NCBI GenBank assembly: GCA_963851215.1
Contig: CAWKOG010000015.1
Span: 62,001-126,000 of the forward strand
Direction: 5' to 3'
DNA from: DATKFM01 sp963851215
GTDB taxonomy: Bacteria > Pseudomonadota > Alphaproteobacteria > Dongiales > Dongiaceae
Length of the DNA: 64,000 nucleotides
Shown: piece after piece, positions 37,529-48,782 of the stretch
Position numbering within the stretch: the stretch's first letter is position 1
Layout: every line of letters starts with the position of its first letter
Translations under genes and position numbers: made by a program
Notes under the pieces: model-generated
The model's database searches: none
What the model was told of the DNA's origin: nothing
The model's input: only the letters and a program-made list of their open reading frames with translations

Positions 37529-39992
37529 ATGGGCCAGACGGAAACGCCGGGTGCAGCCAACAAATCGCGTACAGGGGCGCCGGCCAAAGTGGGCATGGCC
37601 ATGCGATTTGCCACCTCGTTGATGCGGCGCGGCTTCAAGTGGCATTGGGTATATTTCGCGCTCGTCGCCTTCAATGTCCTGACGGTGGGCGGCAGCCTGT
37701 ATCTGAACAGCCTGTTGGTCGAGTCCTACCAGACCTCCATCGCCGAAAATAAACGATGGGCCGAACGGCTCGGCGCGGTCGTTGATATCGCCGACTATGC
37801 CGGTGCGGTGAATGCGCCGGCGAACGACATCTTCGACAGCCGCAATGTCTCGCTGGAGACCGAGCGCCGCAAACGGGCGCTGGACCAGTATCAGTCGTTC
37901 TTCTCCTATACCTCCACCGAATTGAGGCGCAACACGAGTGCGGAGGATACAAGCTCGATCTTCTCGGCCCTGACCAAGGTCGAAGCGGCGATGACCGGCA
38001 TGAGCGCCGATGCGGAGCAGATCTTCGCGCTTATGGCCAAGGACGAAGTCGCCGCCGCATTGCCGCTGGTATCGGCCATGAACAAGAAGCATGTGCAGCT
38101 CGGCAAGGCCGTCGGTGTCGCCGTTTCGGAAATCCAGACCATCCAGGCCAAGCTGTTTGCCCGGCAGATCAAGAATACGAAGGATCTGCATCAGTACGAA
38201 TACGCCATCGGCGGCCTGGTGGCATTTCTCGTTGTCTTCGCCACCGTCTATGGTGTCGTCATCGCGCGGGTGATGCGCAATGGCGAGCGGGCGGTGAAGC
38301 AGGCGCAGGCGCGTGCCGATCTGACGATCACCCGGCTGTCCGATGCGATGGACCGGGTCGAGGATGGCTTCGTTCTCTATGATTCCGAGAACAAGCTGGT
38401 GCTGTCGAACAAGCGCTTCCACGAGCTGGTGGGTCCGAGCTCGCCCAACTATGTGCCGGGGCGCAGCTTCGAAGAGATCATGCGCGCCGGCCTGGCCCAG
38501 GGCCTCTATCAAGATGCCGTCGGCCGCGAGGAAGAATGGCTGCGGCAGCGGATCGACGACCGCGGCCGCCGGCCCGAGGGGTTCGACGCCAAGCGGCCGG
38601 ACGGGCGCTGGCTGCATATCAATGAGCGCCGCACGCAGGAAGGCGGCGTGGTGGCCATCTACCGCGACGTCACCGAACGGCGGCAGCTCGAGAAGGAGAC
38701 CGCCAGTGTGGAGGCGCAGGTTGCCGGCCTGATCGAGGCGGCGGCCCGCGGCGATTTCTCCCAGCGGCTGCAGGTCTCGATCAAGAGCGAGTTCATGGTG
38801 CGCCTGGCCCAGGGCCTCAACCAGTGGGCCGAGAGCATCTCCTCCGCGCTATCAGAAGTCATCCAAATGATGTCGGGCCTGGCGCGGGGCGACCTGACGA
38901 AGCGGATCAGCGGCGAGTATCAGGGCGACCTGCTGCGGCTGAAGCGGGATTGCAACGAGACAGCGGACCAGCTCGCCAACATCGTCGGGCAGACGGTCGA
39001 GGGCATGCAGACGATCCGTTCGGCGACGGCGCAGTTGACCACCGGCTCCAGCGACCTCTCGGTGCGCACGGAAGAACAGGTCTCGAACCTCGAGGAGATG
39101 GCGGCGGCGATCCGCCAGCTCTCGGCGACGATCAAGCAGAACGCCGACAACGCCCAGCAGGCCAATCAGCTCGCCACCGCGGCGCGCCAGGCGGCCGAAG
39201 GCGGCGGCGACATCGCCGGCTCGGCGGTGAAGGCCATGGGCCGGATCGAGGAGTCCTCAAAGCGCATCGGCGAGATCGTCGGCATGATCGACGAGATCGC
39301 CTTCCAGACGAATCTTCTGGCGCTGAACGCCGCCGTCGAAGCGGCGCGGGCCGGCGATGCGGGCCGCGGCTTTGCGGTCGTGGCCAGTGAAGTGCGCGTC
39401 CTGGCGCAACGGTCGGGCCAGGCGTCGAAAGAGATCAAGGCGCTGGTGGCCGCCAGCAGCCAGAACACGAAGGAAGGCGTCGAGCTGGTCAACCGGGCGG
39501 GAACCTCCTTGTCGGAGATCACGGGGTCGGTCAAGCGCGTGGCCGACATCGTGTCGGAGATCGCGGCGGCGAACCGGGAGCAGAGCGCGGGCGTGGCCGA
39601 GGTGGAGAACACCGTCGGCCAGATGGAATCCGTGACCCAGAAAAATGCGCAACTGGTAGAAGAATCCGGTGCCGCGCTGACCTCGGTGGATCAGCAGGCC
39701 GAGGAACTGGCGACGCTGGTGAAGTTTTTCTCGGTCGGCGAGCGCGAAATCACAGGTGGCAAAGCTGTGTCATCGGCTGCGTCGGCCTTCCGCTCGGCGG
39801 CGAGTCGAAATGCTGCGACCAATCGCCGCGACGTTAGGCAGATGCAGAGCGAACTCACAGAATCCGTCGCCACCAATGCGGCGCCCTTAACAGAATCTAC
39901 TGAAACTGCACGGGATTCAGGTTCTTCAAAGCCCCGGCGCCGCCAGACGCAGAGGGCGCAAGGCGCGTGCGAACGACTGGAGCGAGTTCTAG
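37529..39992 (+). CDS. Methyl-accepting chemotaxis protein 1 (TM-periplasmic helical-TM-PAS-signalling)
   Basis: This receptor of about 820 residues has TM1 at 40-59, a helical periplasmic sensor of about 165 residues, TM2 at about 224-246, and a cytoplasmic PAS domain (AMDRVEDGFVLYDSENKLVLSN onward, ending VYRDVTERRQLEKE-like). The signalling hairpin tip is EIVGMIDEIAFQTNLLALNAAVEAARAGDAGRGFAVVASEVR. The open frame runs on to 40042, but a one-base gain near 39950 hides the likely true end: the next frame reads NDWSEF-stop at 39992, matching the tails of the two other receptors. AGGGAGC precedes the ATG at 37529; an upstream in-frame start lacks one. Confidence 0.9.
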
Positions 39993-40280
39993 ACCCAGAT
40001 CTAGACCGGCCTGGAATTGGTCGCACGTTTACGGTCGCGTAGGGATACGTTCGTATGGGACGCCAATCCTTTCTTAACAAGGTTCCCTAATAATCCGATT
40101 CGTTGAAACGGCCGCCTTCGTTCGGGTTGCGGCGACGTCACGCACCGGTTGTGTCCCGAAGAATCCTCCAGGGCCTGCCACGCGCATCAAGTCGCCACCG
40201 ACCGCCGCGATTGCTCGCCCGCGCGCTTGTCAGGCGGACGTTTCCGCCCATGGATGTCTCAAGATGAGGGGATTCGATCA

Positions 40281-41234
40281 ATGAAGTTGCGCAATGCGTT
40301 ATATCTGTCGGCCGCGATCTGCGGCCTCACGCTGACGGCGCCCGCTTGGGCCCAGGAATCAGCGCCCGCCATGCAGTTCGAGAAGGTGATGAGCATCGGC
40401 TCGGAAGGCGAAGGCGAAGGCCAGTTCAAGTATGTCGAGGACATGGCGATCGGCAGCAACGGCCATCTGCTGGCCACCGACGCCGCCCACGCCTGGGTTC
40501 AGGAATTCGACAAGACCACCGGCGAGTTCAAGCGCCGCTTCGGCGGCAAGGGCGACGAGGACGTCAATCTCGAGAAGCCTGAAGGCATTGCAGTCGATCC
40601 GCAGGGCAACATCTTCGTCGCTGACTACGATTCCGGCTACGTGAAGAAGTACGACGCGGACGGCAATTGGATCTCAGACGTTCGCCGGCTATGGCACGGA
40701 GCCCGGCCAGAATTTCAAGTCGGAATTCATCAGCATCTATGACGGCCGGCTGTACCTGCCGGAAGTCGGCAACAGCGAGGTCGACGTATTCGATCTCGAC
40801 GGCAAGTTCCTGTTCTCGTTCGGCGGCCCCGGCACGGCTCACGGCCAGTTCACCAAGCCGGAAGCGGCCAAGGCGAACAGCGAGGGCAAGGTCTATCGTC
40901 GCCGACCTGAAGAACGACCGCATCCAGGTGTTCGACAAGGACGGCAAGTTCCTGTTCCTGTTCGGCAGCAGCGGCTCCATGCCGGGCCAGCTCACGGCGC
41001 CGGCCGGTATCGGCATCGACAAGAACGACAACATGTATGTGACGGAGATCGGCAACGACCGCGTCTCGCGTGTTCGACAAGAACGGCAACTTCCTGACGG
41101 CCTTCGGCTCCGGCGCCGAGTTCGAGAACCTGCACGGCCTCTTCGTCGACACGGAAACCGGCTGGATTTACATCGCCAACAGCGGCAACAACCGCATCGA
41201 CGTGTACAAGCCGGTGGGCAACTCGGCTTCCTAA
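40281..41234 (+). CDS. Secreted NHL-repeat beta-propeller protein (three frame breaks)
   Basis: This protein of about 317 residues has a signal peptide (MKLRNALYLSAAICGLTLTAPAWA-Q, cleavage near 24) and about six NHL blades, each with the pattern G-x-F-x-x-P-x-G-I-A-x-D and VADxxNxRVxxFDxDGKF. Examples are PEGIAVDPQGNIFVADYDSG and LTAPAGIGIDKNDNMYVTEIGNDR. Gained bases near 40680, 40896 and 41068 break it; correction gives a stop at 41234 (PVGNSAS). Propellers of this type bind ligands or proteins. It lies between two chemoreceptor genes in the same direction, so a role as a periplasmic sensor partner is possible but unproved. Confidence 0.82.
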
Positions 41235-41345
41235 ATCGGACAGCCAGCGGCAAGGAGACGGGGGAGGCAATCCCCCGTCTCCGCCGTAAGGCTTCTATAG
41301 ACTTGATCTCCCCGGATACGAAATTCCGCTACCAAGGTGGCTACG

Positions 41346-44294
41346 ATGCAATCAACTAAAATCGCCGGCGAACGCAAAACTCTGGCGCGCTGGAACAATC
41401 TTAGCCTGCGTTGGAAGCTGATCGCAGCCTTTCTCGCCCTGGCGCCATTGATCGGCATTGCCGGCGGATGCGGCCTGCTGTTCGTCAACCGCATCGGCGC
41501 CTCAGTCACCGAAATCGCCGAGGTGTCCGGTCCCCTGCTGCAGGACACCGCGGCGGCGCTGAAGAGTTCGCAGGCCATGGTCGGCGCCCTCGGCCATGAA
41601 ATGCAGGAAGACAAGGCTGCGGCGCGTGAAAAGGTGCAACAGGCTATCGAAGCCGAAAGCACGAAATTGACGGCTATACTGATGACGCTGTCGACGCGGG
41701 CCGCAGGCGGCGATACCGGTCTCGATCTTGGCCAGGTCGGCAATCTCGGGGAAAAATTCATTGCGGCCATCGACAGCGCGGCCAAATCGCTGCTGGAAGA
41801 GGCGGCGATGCGCGAGCAGGCTATCATCAAGCTCGCCGAATTGCAGAATCTGATGACGGAAATCGACAAGCTGACGACCGACATGGCGTCGGCCAGCAAA
41901 TTGGTGATGAACGAGCGGGAAGACGCAAGCCGTACCCTCGTTCAATCGGGCAATGCGTCGGTGCGGGACCTCGAATCCGTTCTCTCCGAGACCCTGTCGG
42001 AGACCTATCCGACGCTGCGCCACGCCTACCGGCTGCAGTCTTTTAGCGCGGAACTCGAGAACCTGGTGCGCGCCTATGCGGCGGAGTCCGATTTGGCGGC
42101 GTTGGCGCCGCAAAAGGAACGCTTCGCAAAACTGATGCGCGCGGCCCAGGAGCGCCAGAAAAAGCTGATGGCGCGGGCAAGCGCCGAGTTCAAGGCCAAT
42201 GTCGAACAGATCGGCGCCAAGTTGAAGCAGGCGGAGGAAGCGGTGCTGTCAGAAGGCGGCGTTTTCGCCGCCCATGAGCGCGCGCTGACCTTGGCCGCAT
42301 CGGCCCAGCGGGCCAATGTCGAAGCGGCCGCGGTCTCCAAGCAATTCGACGCCGTGATGGACCAGGTGTTCGCCGCCACGGCGCAGCTGAACGCCCAGAC
42401 GGTCAAGTCAGCCCAAAATTCCGTCGCGACCACGACCCTCACGACGCCGACTACCATTCTGGTCGGCATTTTCCTCGCACTCGCCGGCGGCTTGTTTGTG
42501 GCCAACAGCCTGACGCGGCCACTGGCGCGGATGACGGCGGTCATGGCGCGGCTGGCCGCCGGCGACCAGGATGCGGAGATTCCGGCGCAGGAACGGGGCG
42601 ACGAAATCGGCGACATGGCGCGGTCACTGACCACAATCCGCGACACGGGCGTCCGCGCAGCGCGGGTGCAGACGGCCTTGGATAACACCGCCAGCATCGT
42701 GCTGATGGTGGACACCGCCGGGGCGGTCAACTACGGCAATGCGGCGGCCCGGGCATATTTTGCGGAAGCCGAAAGCGATGTGCGGGCGGCAGCGGCGGAT
42801 TTCTCCGCCGCGCGGCTGCTGGTTTCGATTTCGGGCGGCTATTGAAGGATGAACGCGGCGGTCAATGTGCTGGCGGCGCTGAAGGGCACGGAGACACGGC
42901 GCCTGTCGTTCGCGCGGCGCACGGTGGAGGTCACGCTGAACCGGTCTAATGACCGGGGCGGCCGTCTCGGCACTGTGGTCGAGTGGGTCGATCTCACCGA
43001 GCAACTGGCGGTTGAAAGCGAAGTGGCCGGTCTGGTGGAAGCCAGCGTATCCGGCGATTTCTCGCGGCGGATCGAACTGGCGAACAAGACCGGCTTCATG
43101 CTCAAGCTGGCGAGGGCATGAACCGCTGGGCGCAAACGTTGCCGCCGCCTGACCGAGGTCGTGGACATGATGTCGGGCCTGGCGCGGGGCGATCTGTCGA
43201 AGCGCATCGCCGGCGAGTACCAGGGCGATCTGCTGCGGCTGAAGCAGGACTGCAACGCAAACGGCCGATCCAGCTCGCCAATATCGTCGGCCAGACGGTC
43301 GAGGGCATGGAAACGATCCGCGCCGCGACGGCCCAGCTGACGACCGGCTCCAGCGACCTCTCGACGCGCACGGAAGAACAGGTGGCGAGCCTCGAAGAGA
43401 TGGCGGCGGCGATCCGGCAGCTCTCGGCGACGATCAAGCAGAACGCCGACAACGCGCAGCAGGCGAATGAATTGGCCACGGTGGCGCGCCAGGCGGCCGA
43501 AGGCGGCGGCGACATCGCCGGCTCGGCGGTGAAGGCCATGGGCCGGATCGAGGAGTCATCGCAGCGCATCGGCGAGATCGTCGGCATGATCGACGAGATC
43601 GCCTTCCAGACGAACCTGTTGGCGTTGAATGCCGGCGGTGGAAGCGCGCGCGCCGGCGATGCGGGCCGCGGCTTTGCGGTGGTGGCCAGCGAGGTGCGCG
43701 TCCTGGCGCAGCGCTCGGGCACGGCGTCGAAGGAGATCAAGGCGCTGGTGGGCGCCAGCAGCCAGAACACGAAAGAAGGGCGTGGATCTGGTCAACCGCG
43801 CGGGAACCTCGCTTATCGGAGATCACCGGATCGGTGAAGCGCGTGGCCGACATCGTGTCGGAGATGCGCGGCGGCCAACCGGGAGCAGAGCGCCGGCGTG
43901 GCCGAGGTGGAGAACACGGTCGGTCAGATGGAAGCGGTGACGCAGAAGAACGCGCAGCTGGTGGAAGAATTCAGCGCCGCGCTGACGTCAGTCGATCAGC
44001 AGGCCGAGGAGCTGGCGACGCTGGTGAAGTTTTTCTCGGTCGGCGAGCGGCATTCGGCTGGCGGCACAAGCCCAAGCCTTCGGCGGCATCGGCCTTCCGC
44101 TCGGCGGCGAGCCGAAATGCAGAGGCCAAGCGCCGCGATGCCAGGCAGATGCAGAGCAAGCTGGCCGAAGCCGTTGGCGGCGATGCGGCCGCCGCGGAGA
44201 AGCGGCGTCTAGGGAACCGGTCGCAACTTCGCCCAGGCCGTTGCATCGCAGGCCAGGGCACCAGGGCTCCGCCACCGATTGGAGCGACTTCTAG
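41346..44294 (+). CDS. Methyl-accepting chemotaxis protein 2 (heavily frame-broken)
   Basis: The first 500 residues read cleanly: TM1 (about 22-46), a long helical periplasmic sensor (about 50-365), TM2 (about 368-390), HAMP and the start of a PAS-like domain. From about 42822 some ten small indels of both signs break the frame, including an apparent in-frame TGA at 42843. The pieces reassemble to the same signalling domain as receptors 1 and 3, and GSATDWSDF-stop occurs at 44294 in the third frame. AAGGTGG precedes the ATG at 41346. It is either a decaying copy or a consensus damaged by near-identical paralogues. Confidence 0.75.
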
Positions 44295-44386
44295 GTCGGC
44301 CCGAGCCGGAGGTACGCGTGAACGGATACCCCTCAGACTTGTCGATGTTAAGAAGTAATCCTTCATTAAGCAAATTTCGCAATATT

Positions 44387-44416
44387 ACGGTGTCATAGCC
44401 TCCTATCAGACACCGT
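44387..44416. promoter_or_regulatory. Inverted repeat upstream of the LIV-type binding protein
   Basis: ACGGTGTC (44387-44394) and GACACCGT (44409-44416) are perfect complements, and ATAG/CTAT inside extends the stem around CCTC. The surrounding 44340-44400 is AT-rich. It lies about 115 bases before the binding-protein start and after the end of receptor 2, so it could be a terminator-like hairpin or an operator. No T-run follows. Confidence 0.4.
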
Positions 44417-44490
44417 GCGCGATCGCATCGGTGGTTCCGCCGATGGATCAAATTCCGGGGCATTGGCATTCCCTTCGGCGAGCCGGCGAC

Positions 44491-44510
44491 TTGATCGCAG
44501 CTCAGATCAA
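44491..44510. promoter_or_regulatory. Palindrome next to the binding-protein start
   Basis: TTGATC (44491-44496) and GATCAA (44505-44510) flank eight bases. The site ends 20 bases before the ATG at 44531. The half-sites resemble FNR/FixK half-sites, but the spacing is wrong for that family. It could be an operator for another dimeric regulator. Confidence 0.3.
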
Positions 44511-44530
44511 ACCTAGGGGACGATCGAGTC

Positions 44531-45706
44531 ATGCCCAGACACGTACTTGCGTCGGTTTCGTTGGCGGGCTTCCTTGCCGCTGTCATGTTCGCCGGGCCGG
44601 CGCCGGCTGAGACCGGCGTAACCGAGGGAACCATTCTCTTCGGACAGTCGACGGCGCTCGATGGACCGGCCTCGGCGCTTGGTCTTGGCATGCGCGACGG
44701 CATTGCCGCCGCCTTCAAGGAGATCAACGACGCCGGCGGCATCAAGGGCCGGCTGCTCGAGTTGAAGAGCTATGATGACGGCTATGAGCCCGACCGCGCC
44801 ATTGTCGCCACCAAGACGTTGATCGAGACCGACCGGGTCTTTGCCCTGATCGGCGCGGTCGGTACCCCGACATCGAAGGCGGCGCAGCCGATTGCGACCG
44901 GAGCCGGCGTGCCGTTCATCGGCCCCTACACGGGCGCCGAGTTCCTGCGCGATCCCGGCCTGCGCAATGTCGTCAATCTGCGGGCGTCCTACTTTCAGGA
45001 GACCGAAACCTGGGTCGAGCATCTGACGCAGGATCTGGGAGTCACCCGTCTGGCGATCCTCTACCAGGACGACTCCTTCGGCCGCGCCGGGTATGACGGC
45101 GTCAGCCGCGCCCTGGCCAAACGCAACATGACGCTTGCCGCCGAGGGCGCATTCCAGCGCAACACCACGGCCGTGAAGTCGGCGCTGCTCAGCATTCGCG
45201 CCGCCAATCCCGAGGCGATCGTCACGGTCGGTCCCTACAAGCCGATTGCCGAATTCATCAAGCTGGCGCGCGGCCTCGGCATGACCCAGCCCATCGTCAA
45301 CATCTCCTTTGTCGGGGCGGAAGCGCTGGCCCGCGAACTCGGGCCGGACGGCGACGGCGTCATCGTCAGCCAGGTCGTGCCGTTGCCCTGGGATACCTCC
45401 ATCCCCATCGTGGCGCAGTATCAGAAGGCTCTGAAGGCGCATGATCCCGAGGCAAAACCCGGTTTCATCTCGCTCGAAGGATACCTGGTCGGCCGCATGA
45501 CCATCATGGCGCTGCATCGGATCGACGGCGAGGTGACGCGCGAAGCCTTGCTGCAGTCGATCGAGAAGAACGGCCCCTTCGATCTCCAGGGACTGATGGC
45601 AACCTTCGGCGATGGCGATAATCAAGGGCTGGATGAGGTCTTCCTGACCATCATCCAGCGTGACGGATCATTCATGCAGGTCGACCGGCTGGGTCCGGCG
45701 AGCTGA
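44531..45706 (+). CDS. Orphan LIV-type (family 6) periplasmic binding protein
   Basis: This 391-residue receptor has a signal peptide (MPRHVLASVSLAGFLAAVMFAGPAPA-E, cleavage near 26). The Leu/Ile/Val-binding type I fold is clear: TILFGQSTALDGPASALGLGMRDGIAAAFKEIN, GGIKGRLLELKSYDDGYEPDRAI, and LAILYQDDSFGRAGYDGVSRAL. No permease or ATPase gene is nearby; instead it is flanked by chemoreceptors and ends 43 bases before receptor 3. A ligand-relay role to the chemoreceptor is a reasonable inference, since solute-binding proteins can act this way. Ligand unknown. Confidence 0.88.
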   Translation: MPRHVLASVSLAGFLAAVMFAGPAPAETGVTEGTILFGQSTALDGPASALGLGMRDGIAAAFKEINDAGGIKGRLLELKSYDDGYEPDRAIVATKTLIETDRVFALIGAVGTPTSKAAQPIATGAGVPFIGPYTGAEFLRDPGLRNVVNLRASYFQETETWVEHLTQDLGVTRLAILYQDDSFGRAGYDGVSRALAKRNMTLAAEGAFQRNTTAVKSALLSIRAANPEAIVTVGPYKPIAEFIKLARGLGMTQPIVNISFVGAEALARELGPDGDGVIVSQVVPLPWDTSIPIVAQYQKALKAHDPEAKPGFISLEGYLVGRMTIMALHRIDGEVTREALLQSIEKNGPFDLQGLMATFGDGDNQGLDEVFLTIIQRDGSFMQVDRLGPAS

Positions 45707-45749
45707 TCCGGCCCGGTTGAATTTGCCGCGACAGGACAGGAATAGCGTT

Positions 45750-48636
45750 ATGCCAATTGCACGGTCCGTTCCGACGAAAGCCGTGTCGAACCGGAACAGC
45801 ATCCGCTTCCGCCTGTTTGCCGCATTGGGCGGCATCAGCTTGACCAGTTGCGTTGCCGGCGCCATCGCCTGGACCTCGCTCGGCGATGTCCAGCGCACCT
45901 TCGACGACGTGGCGCATGGCAGCATGCCGGTGATGGTCTCCGCTCTCGAGCTTGCGGCTGAAAGCGCGGCGCTGTCGGCCGCCGGCACGGAAATTGCCGG
46001 CGCCACCTCCGACGCCGCGCGCGGCGAAACGGTCAAGCAGCTTGGCGTCAGAAACGATCGCATCCGAAGCTGGCTCGAAGAGCTGAACAAACAGCTCAGC
46101 GAGCAAGGGCAGGCGAAAATCTCCGGGGCCATGGTCGACCAAACGGCCAAGAACATGGCCGCTCTCAGCGATGTCATGGCCACGATCCTCGAGGCGCGGC
46201 AGGCCAGCAAAACCGCTCCTGGGCGAGGTCGATGCGGCGCACGAAGCGATCATCAAGGTGCTGGCCGGGCAGGCCGACGATCGGTTGTTCGAGATCATCC
46301 TCGAAATGCAGGGCGCGGATAAGGATCCGATCCGGCAAGGGCCGCGAGACTCCGGCGCGATCGTGAACGGCATGATGAACACCGTCGCCCTGCTCAAGGC
46401 CGAATCCAATGCCAACGCCGTGCAGGCGCTGCTTCATGCCGCAGCGCAGATCAGCGATGTCACCTACCTGCAGCCGACCGCGGATCGCTTCACCGCCGCC
46501 ACGGAGGCGCTGACGAGAAGCCTCAAGGAACTCTCGGACAGCAAGATACGCGAGGCGGTCGCAGCGCAGGTCAATGCCCTGATCGCGCACGGCTCCGGCG
46601 AAAACGGCCTGTTTGCGATCAAGGCGCGGGAACTGGGCGCACAGCGCAGCCTCGGCGCCATCCTCACCGGCAATCGGCAACTGGCGGAACAGATCCGCTC
46701 CAGGATTCAAGGCGTGGTGCAGTCCAGCCGCGACAGCGTCGCCTCCGGCCAGACAACGGTCGAGCGCTCGGTCCAGCGCGGCAATCAATTGATCCTGGTT
46801 GTCGTCGCCGCGAGCATCGTGATCTCGGTTCTGGTCGGGTGGCTCTATGTCGGACGCAAGCTCGCGCGCCCCCTGGTCGAGATGACGAATGTCATGTCGC
46901 GGCTTGCCGGCGGCGACCAGGAAGCGGAGATTCCCGCCCTGGGGCGCAAGGACGAGATCGGCGAAATGGCGCGCTCGCTGACCACCATCCGCGACACCGG
47001 CGTGCGCGCCGCGCGGGTCCAGACCGCGCTGGACAACACGGCCGGCGTGGTACTGCTGATCGATCCGGCCGGCGCCATCAACTATGCCAACGCCGCCGCG
47101 CGGCGCTACTTCGCCAAAGTCGAAAACGACGTGCGCATGGTCGTGGCGGATTTCGCCGCCGACCGGCTGCTCGGCGCTGAATTCGGTCCCCTTCTCGGCG
47201 ATCAGCGCGCGGCGGCGCGCTTGGCCGAGATCACGGATGCCCGCATGGAACGGTTTGGCTTCGGCGGCCGCACGGCGGAGCTCACGCTCAATCCCATCGT
47301 CAACGACAGCGGCGGCCGTCTCGGCACGGTGGTCGAGTGGGTCGATCTCACGGAACAACTTGCGGTCGAAAGCGAAGTGGCCGGTCTGGTGGAAGCCAGC
47401 GTGGCCGGCGATTTCTCACGCCGGGTCGAACTGTCGAACAAGACCGGCTTCATGCTTAAGCTGGGCGAGGGCATGAACCGCTGGGCGCAGACTGTTGCCG
47501 CCGCTTTGACTGAGGTCGTGGACATGATGTCCGGCCTGGCGCGGGGCGACCTGACGAAGCGGATCAGCGGCGAGTATCAGGGCGACCTGTTGCGGCTGAA
47601 GCGGGATTGCAACGAGACGGCGGATCAGCTCGCCAACATCGTCGGCCAGACGGTCGAGGGCATGGAGACGATCCGTTCGGCGACAGCCCAGCTCACCACC
47701 GGCTCCAGCGACCTCTCGGTGCGCACGGAAGAACAGGTCTCGAACCTCGAGGAGATGGCGGCGGCGATCCGCCAACTCTCGGCGACGATCAAGCAGAATG
47801 CCGACAATGCACAGCAGGCCAATCAGTTGGCCACCGCGGCGCGCCAGGCGGCGGAAGGCGGCGGCGATATCGCCGGCTCGGCGGTGAAAGCCATGGGCCG
47901 GATCGAGGAGTCCTCAAAGCGCATCGGCGAGATCGTCGGCATGATCGACGAAATCGCTTTCCAGACAAATCTCCTGGCGTTGAATGCGGCGGTGGAAGCC
48001 GCGCGGGCCGGTGACGCCGGCCGCGGCTTTGCCGTGGTGGCCAGCGAAGTGCGGGCGCTGGCGCAACGCTCGGGCGCGGCGTCCAAGGAGATCAAGGCGC
48101 TAGTGAGCGCCAGCAGCCAGAATACGAAAGAAGGCGTCGAGCTGGTCAACCGCGCCGGCAGTTCGCTTTCAGAGATCACCTCCTCGGTGAAGCGCGTGGC
48201 CGACATCGTGTCGGAGATGGCGGCGGCGAACCGGGAGCAGAGCGCGGGCGTGGCCGAGGTGGAGAATACGGTCGGCCAGATGGAGTCCGTGACCCAGAAG
48301 AATGCGCAGCTTGTGGAGGAATCCGGTGCCGCGCTGACGTCAGTCGATCAGCAGGCCGAGGAATTGGCGACTCTGGTGAAGTTCTTCTCGGTCGGCGAGC
48401 GGCATACGGCCGGCGGTGCGGCCACGCCCTCGGCGGCAACGGCCTTCCGCTCGGCGGCGAGCAGGAATGCAGAGGCCAAGCGCCGCGATGCCAGGCAGAT
48501 GCAGAGCAAGCTGGCCGAAGCCGTTGACGGCGATGCGGCCGCCGGGGAAAGGGCTGAAACAGAACCGGTCTCAGTGCCGGCCAAGCCGCTGCGCCGCCAG
48601 GCACGGGGCTCCGCCACCGACTGGAGTGAGTTCTAG
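45750..48636 (+). CDS. Methyl-accepting chemotaxis protein 3 (one frame break)
   Basis: This receptor of about 961 residues has TM1 (about 20-42), a periplasmic helical sensor (about 45-345), TM2 (about 347-369), HAMP, a PAS-like domain (RVQTALDNTAGVVLLIDPAGAINYANAAA onward) and a full methyl-accepting signalling domain nearly identical to receptor 1. The single break is a gained A in AAAA near 46207. The C-terminus is GSATDWSEF, ending in a W-x-x-F pentapeptide like the CheR/CheB tether of E. coli receptors. It starts 43 bases after the orphan binding-protein stop, so the two are probably cotranscribed. Confidence 0.92.
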
Positions 48637-48711
48637 GCCGCCCGGCCACCCCCGCTTCCGCTAACAGCTTGCCGGAAAGACATAATTTGCCCGAATCCAT
48701 CCGAGCCCGAT

Positions 48712-48725
48712 TTGACCCGCATCAA
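48712..48725. promoter_or_regulatory. FNR/FixK-type box
   Basis: TTGACCCGCATCAA fits TTGA-N6-TCAA exactly and the FNR consensus TTGAT-N4-ATCAA at nine of ten defined positions. It is centred about 64 bases upstream of the ATG at 48783, in an otherwise featureless 146-base gap. The position suits class II-like or somewhat upstream activation under low oxygen. Confidence 0.5.
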
Positions 48726-48782
48726 TGCGGTGATATCGATCATGGCCGAGTCTCTGCTCTGAATTCTTAAGAGGAGACTCTC

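Noticed and set aside
42843..42845. TGA stop inside receptor 2
   Set aside because: The neighbouring frame continues the PAS-like domain as in receptor 3 (GFDFGRLLKDERGG), so the stop is better explained by a lost base near 42822 and a gained base near 42862.
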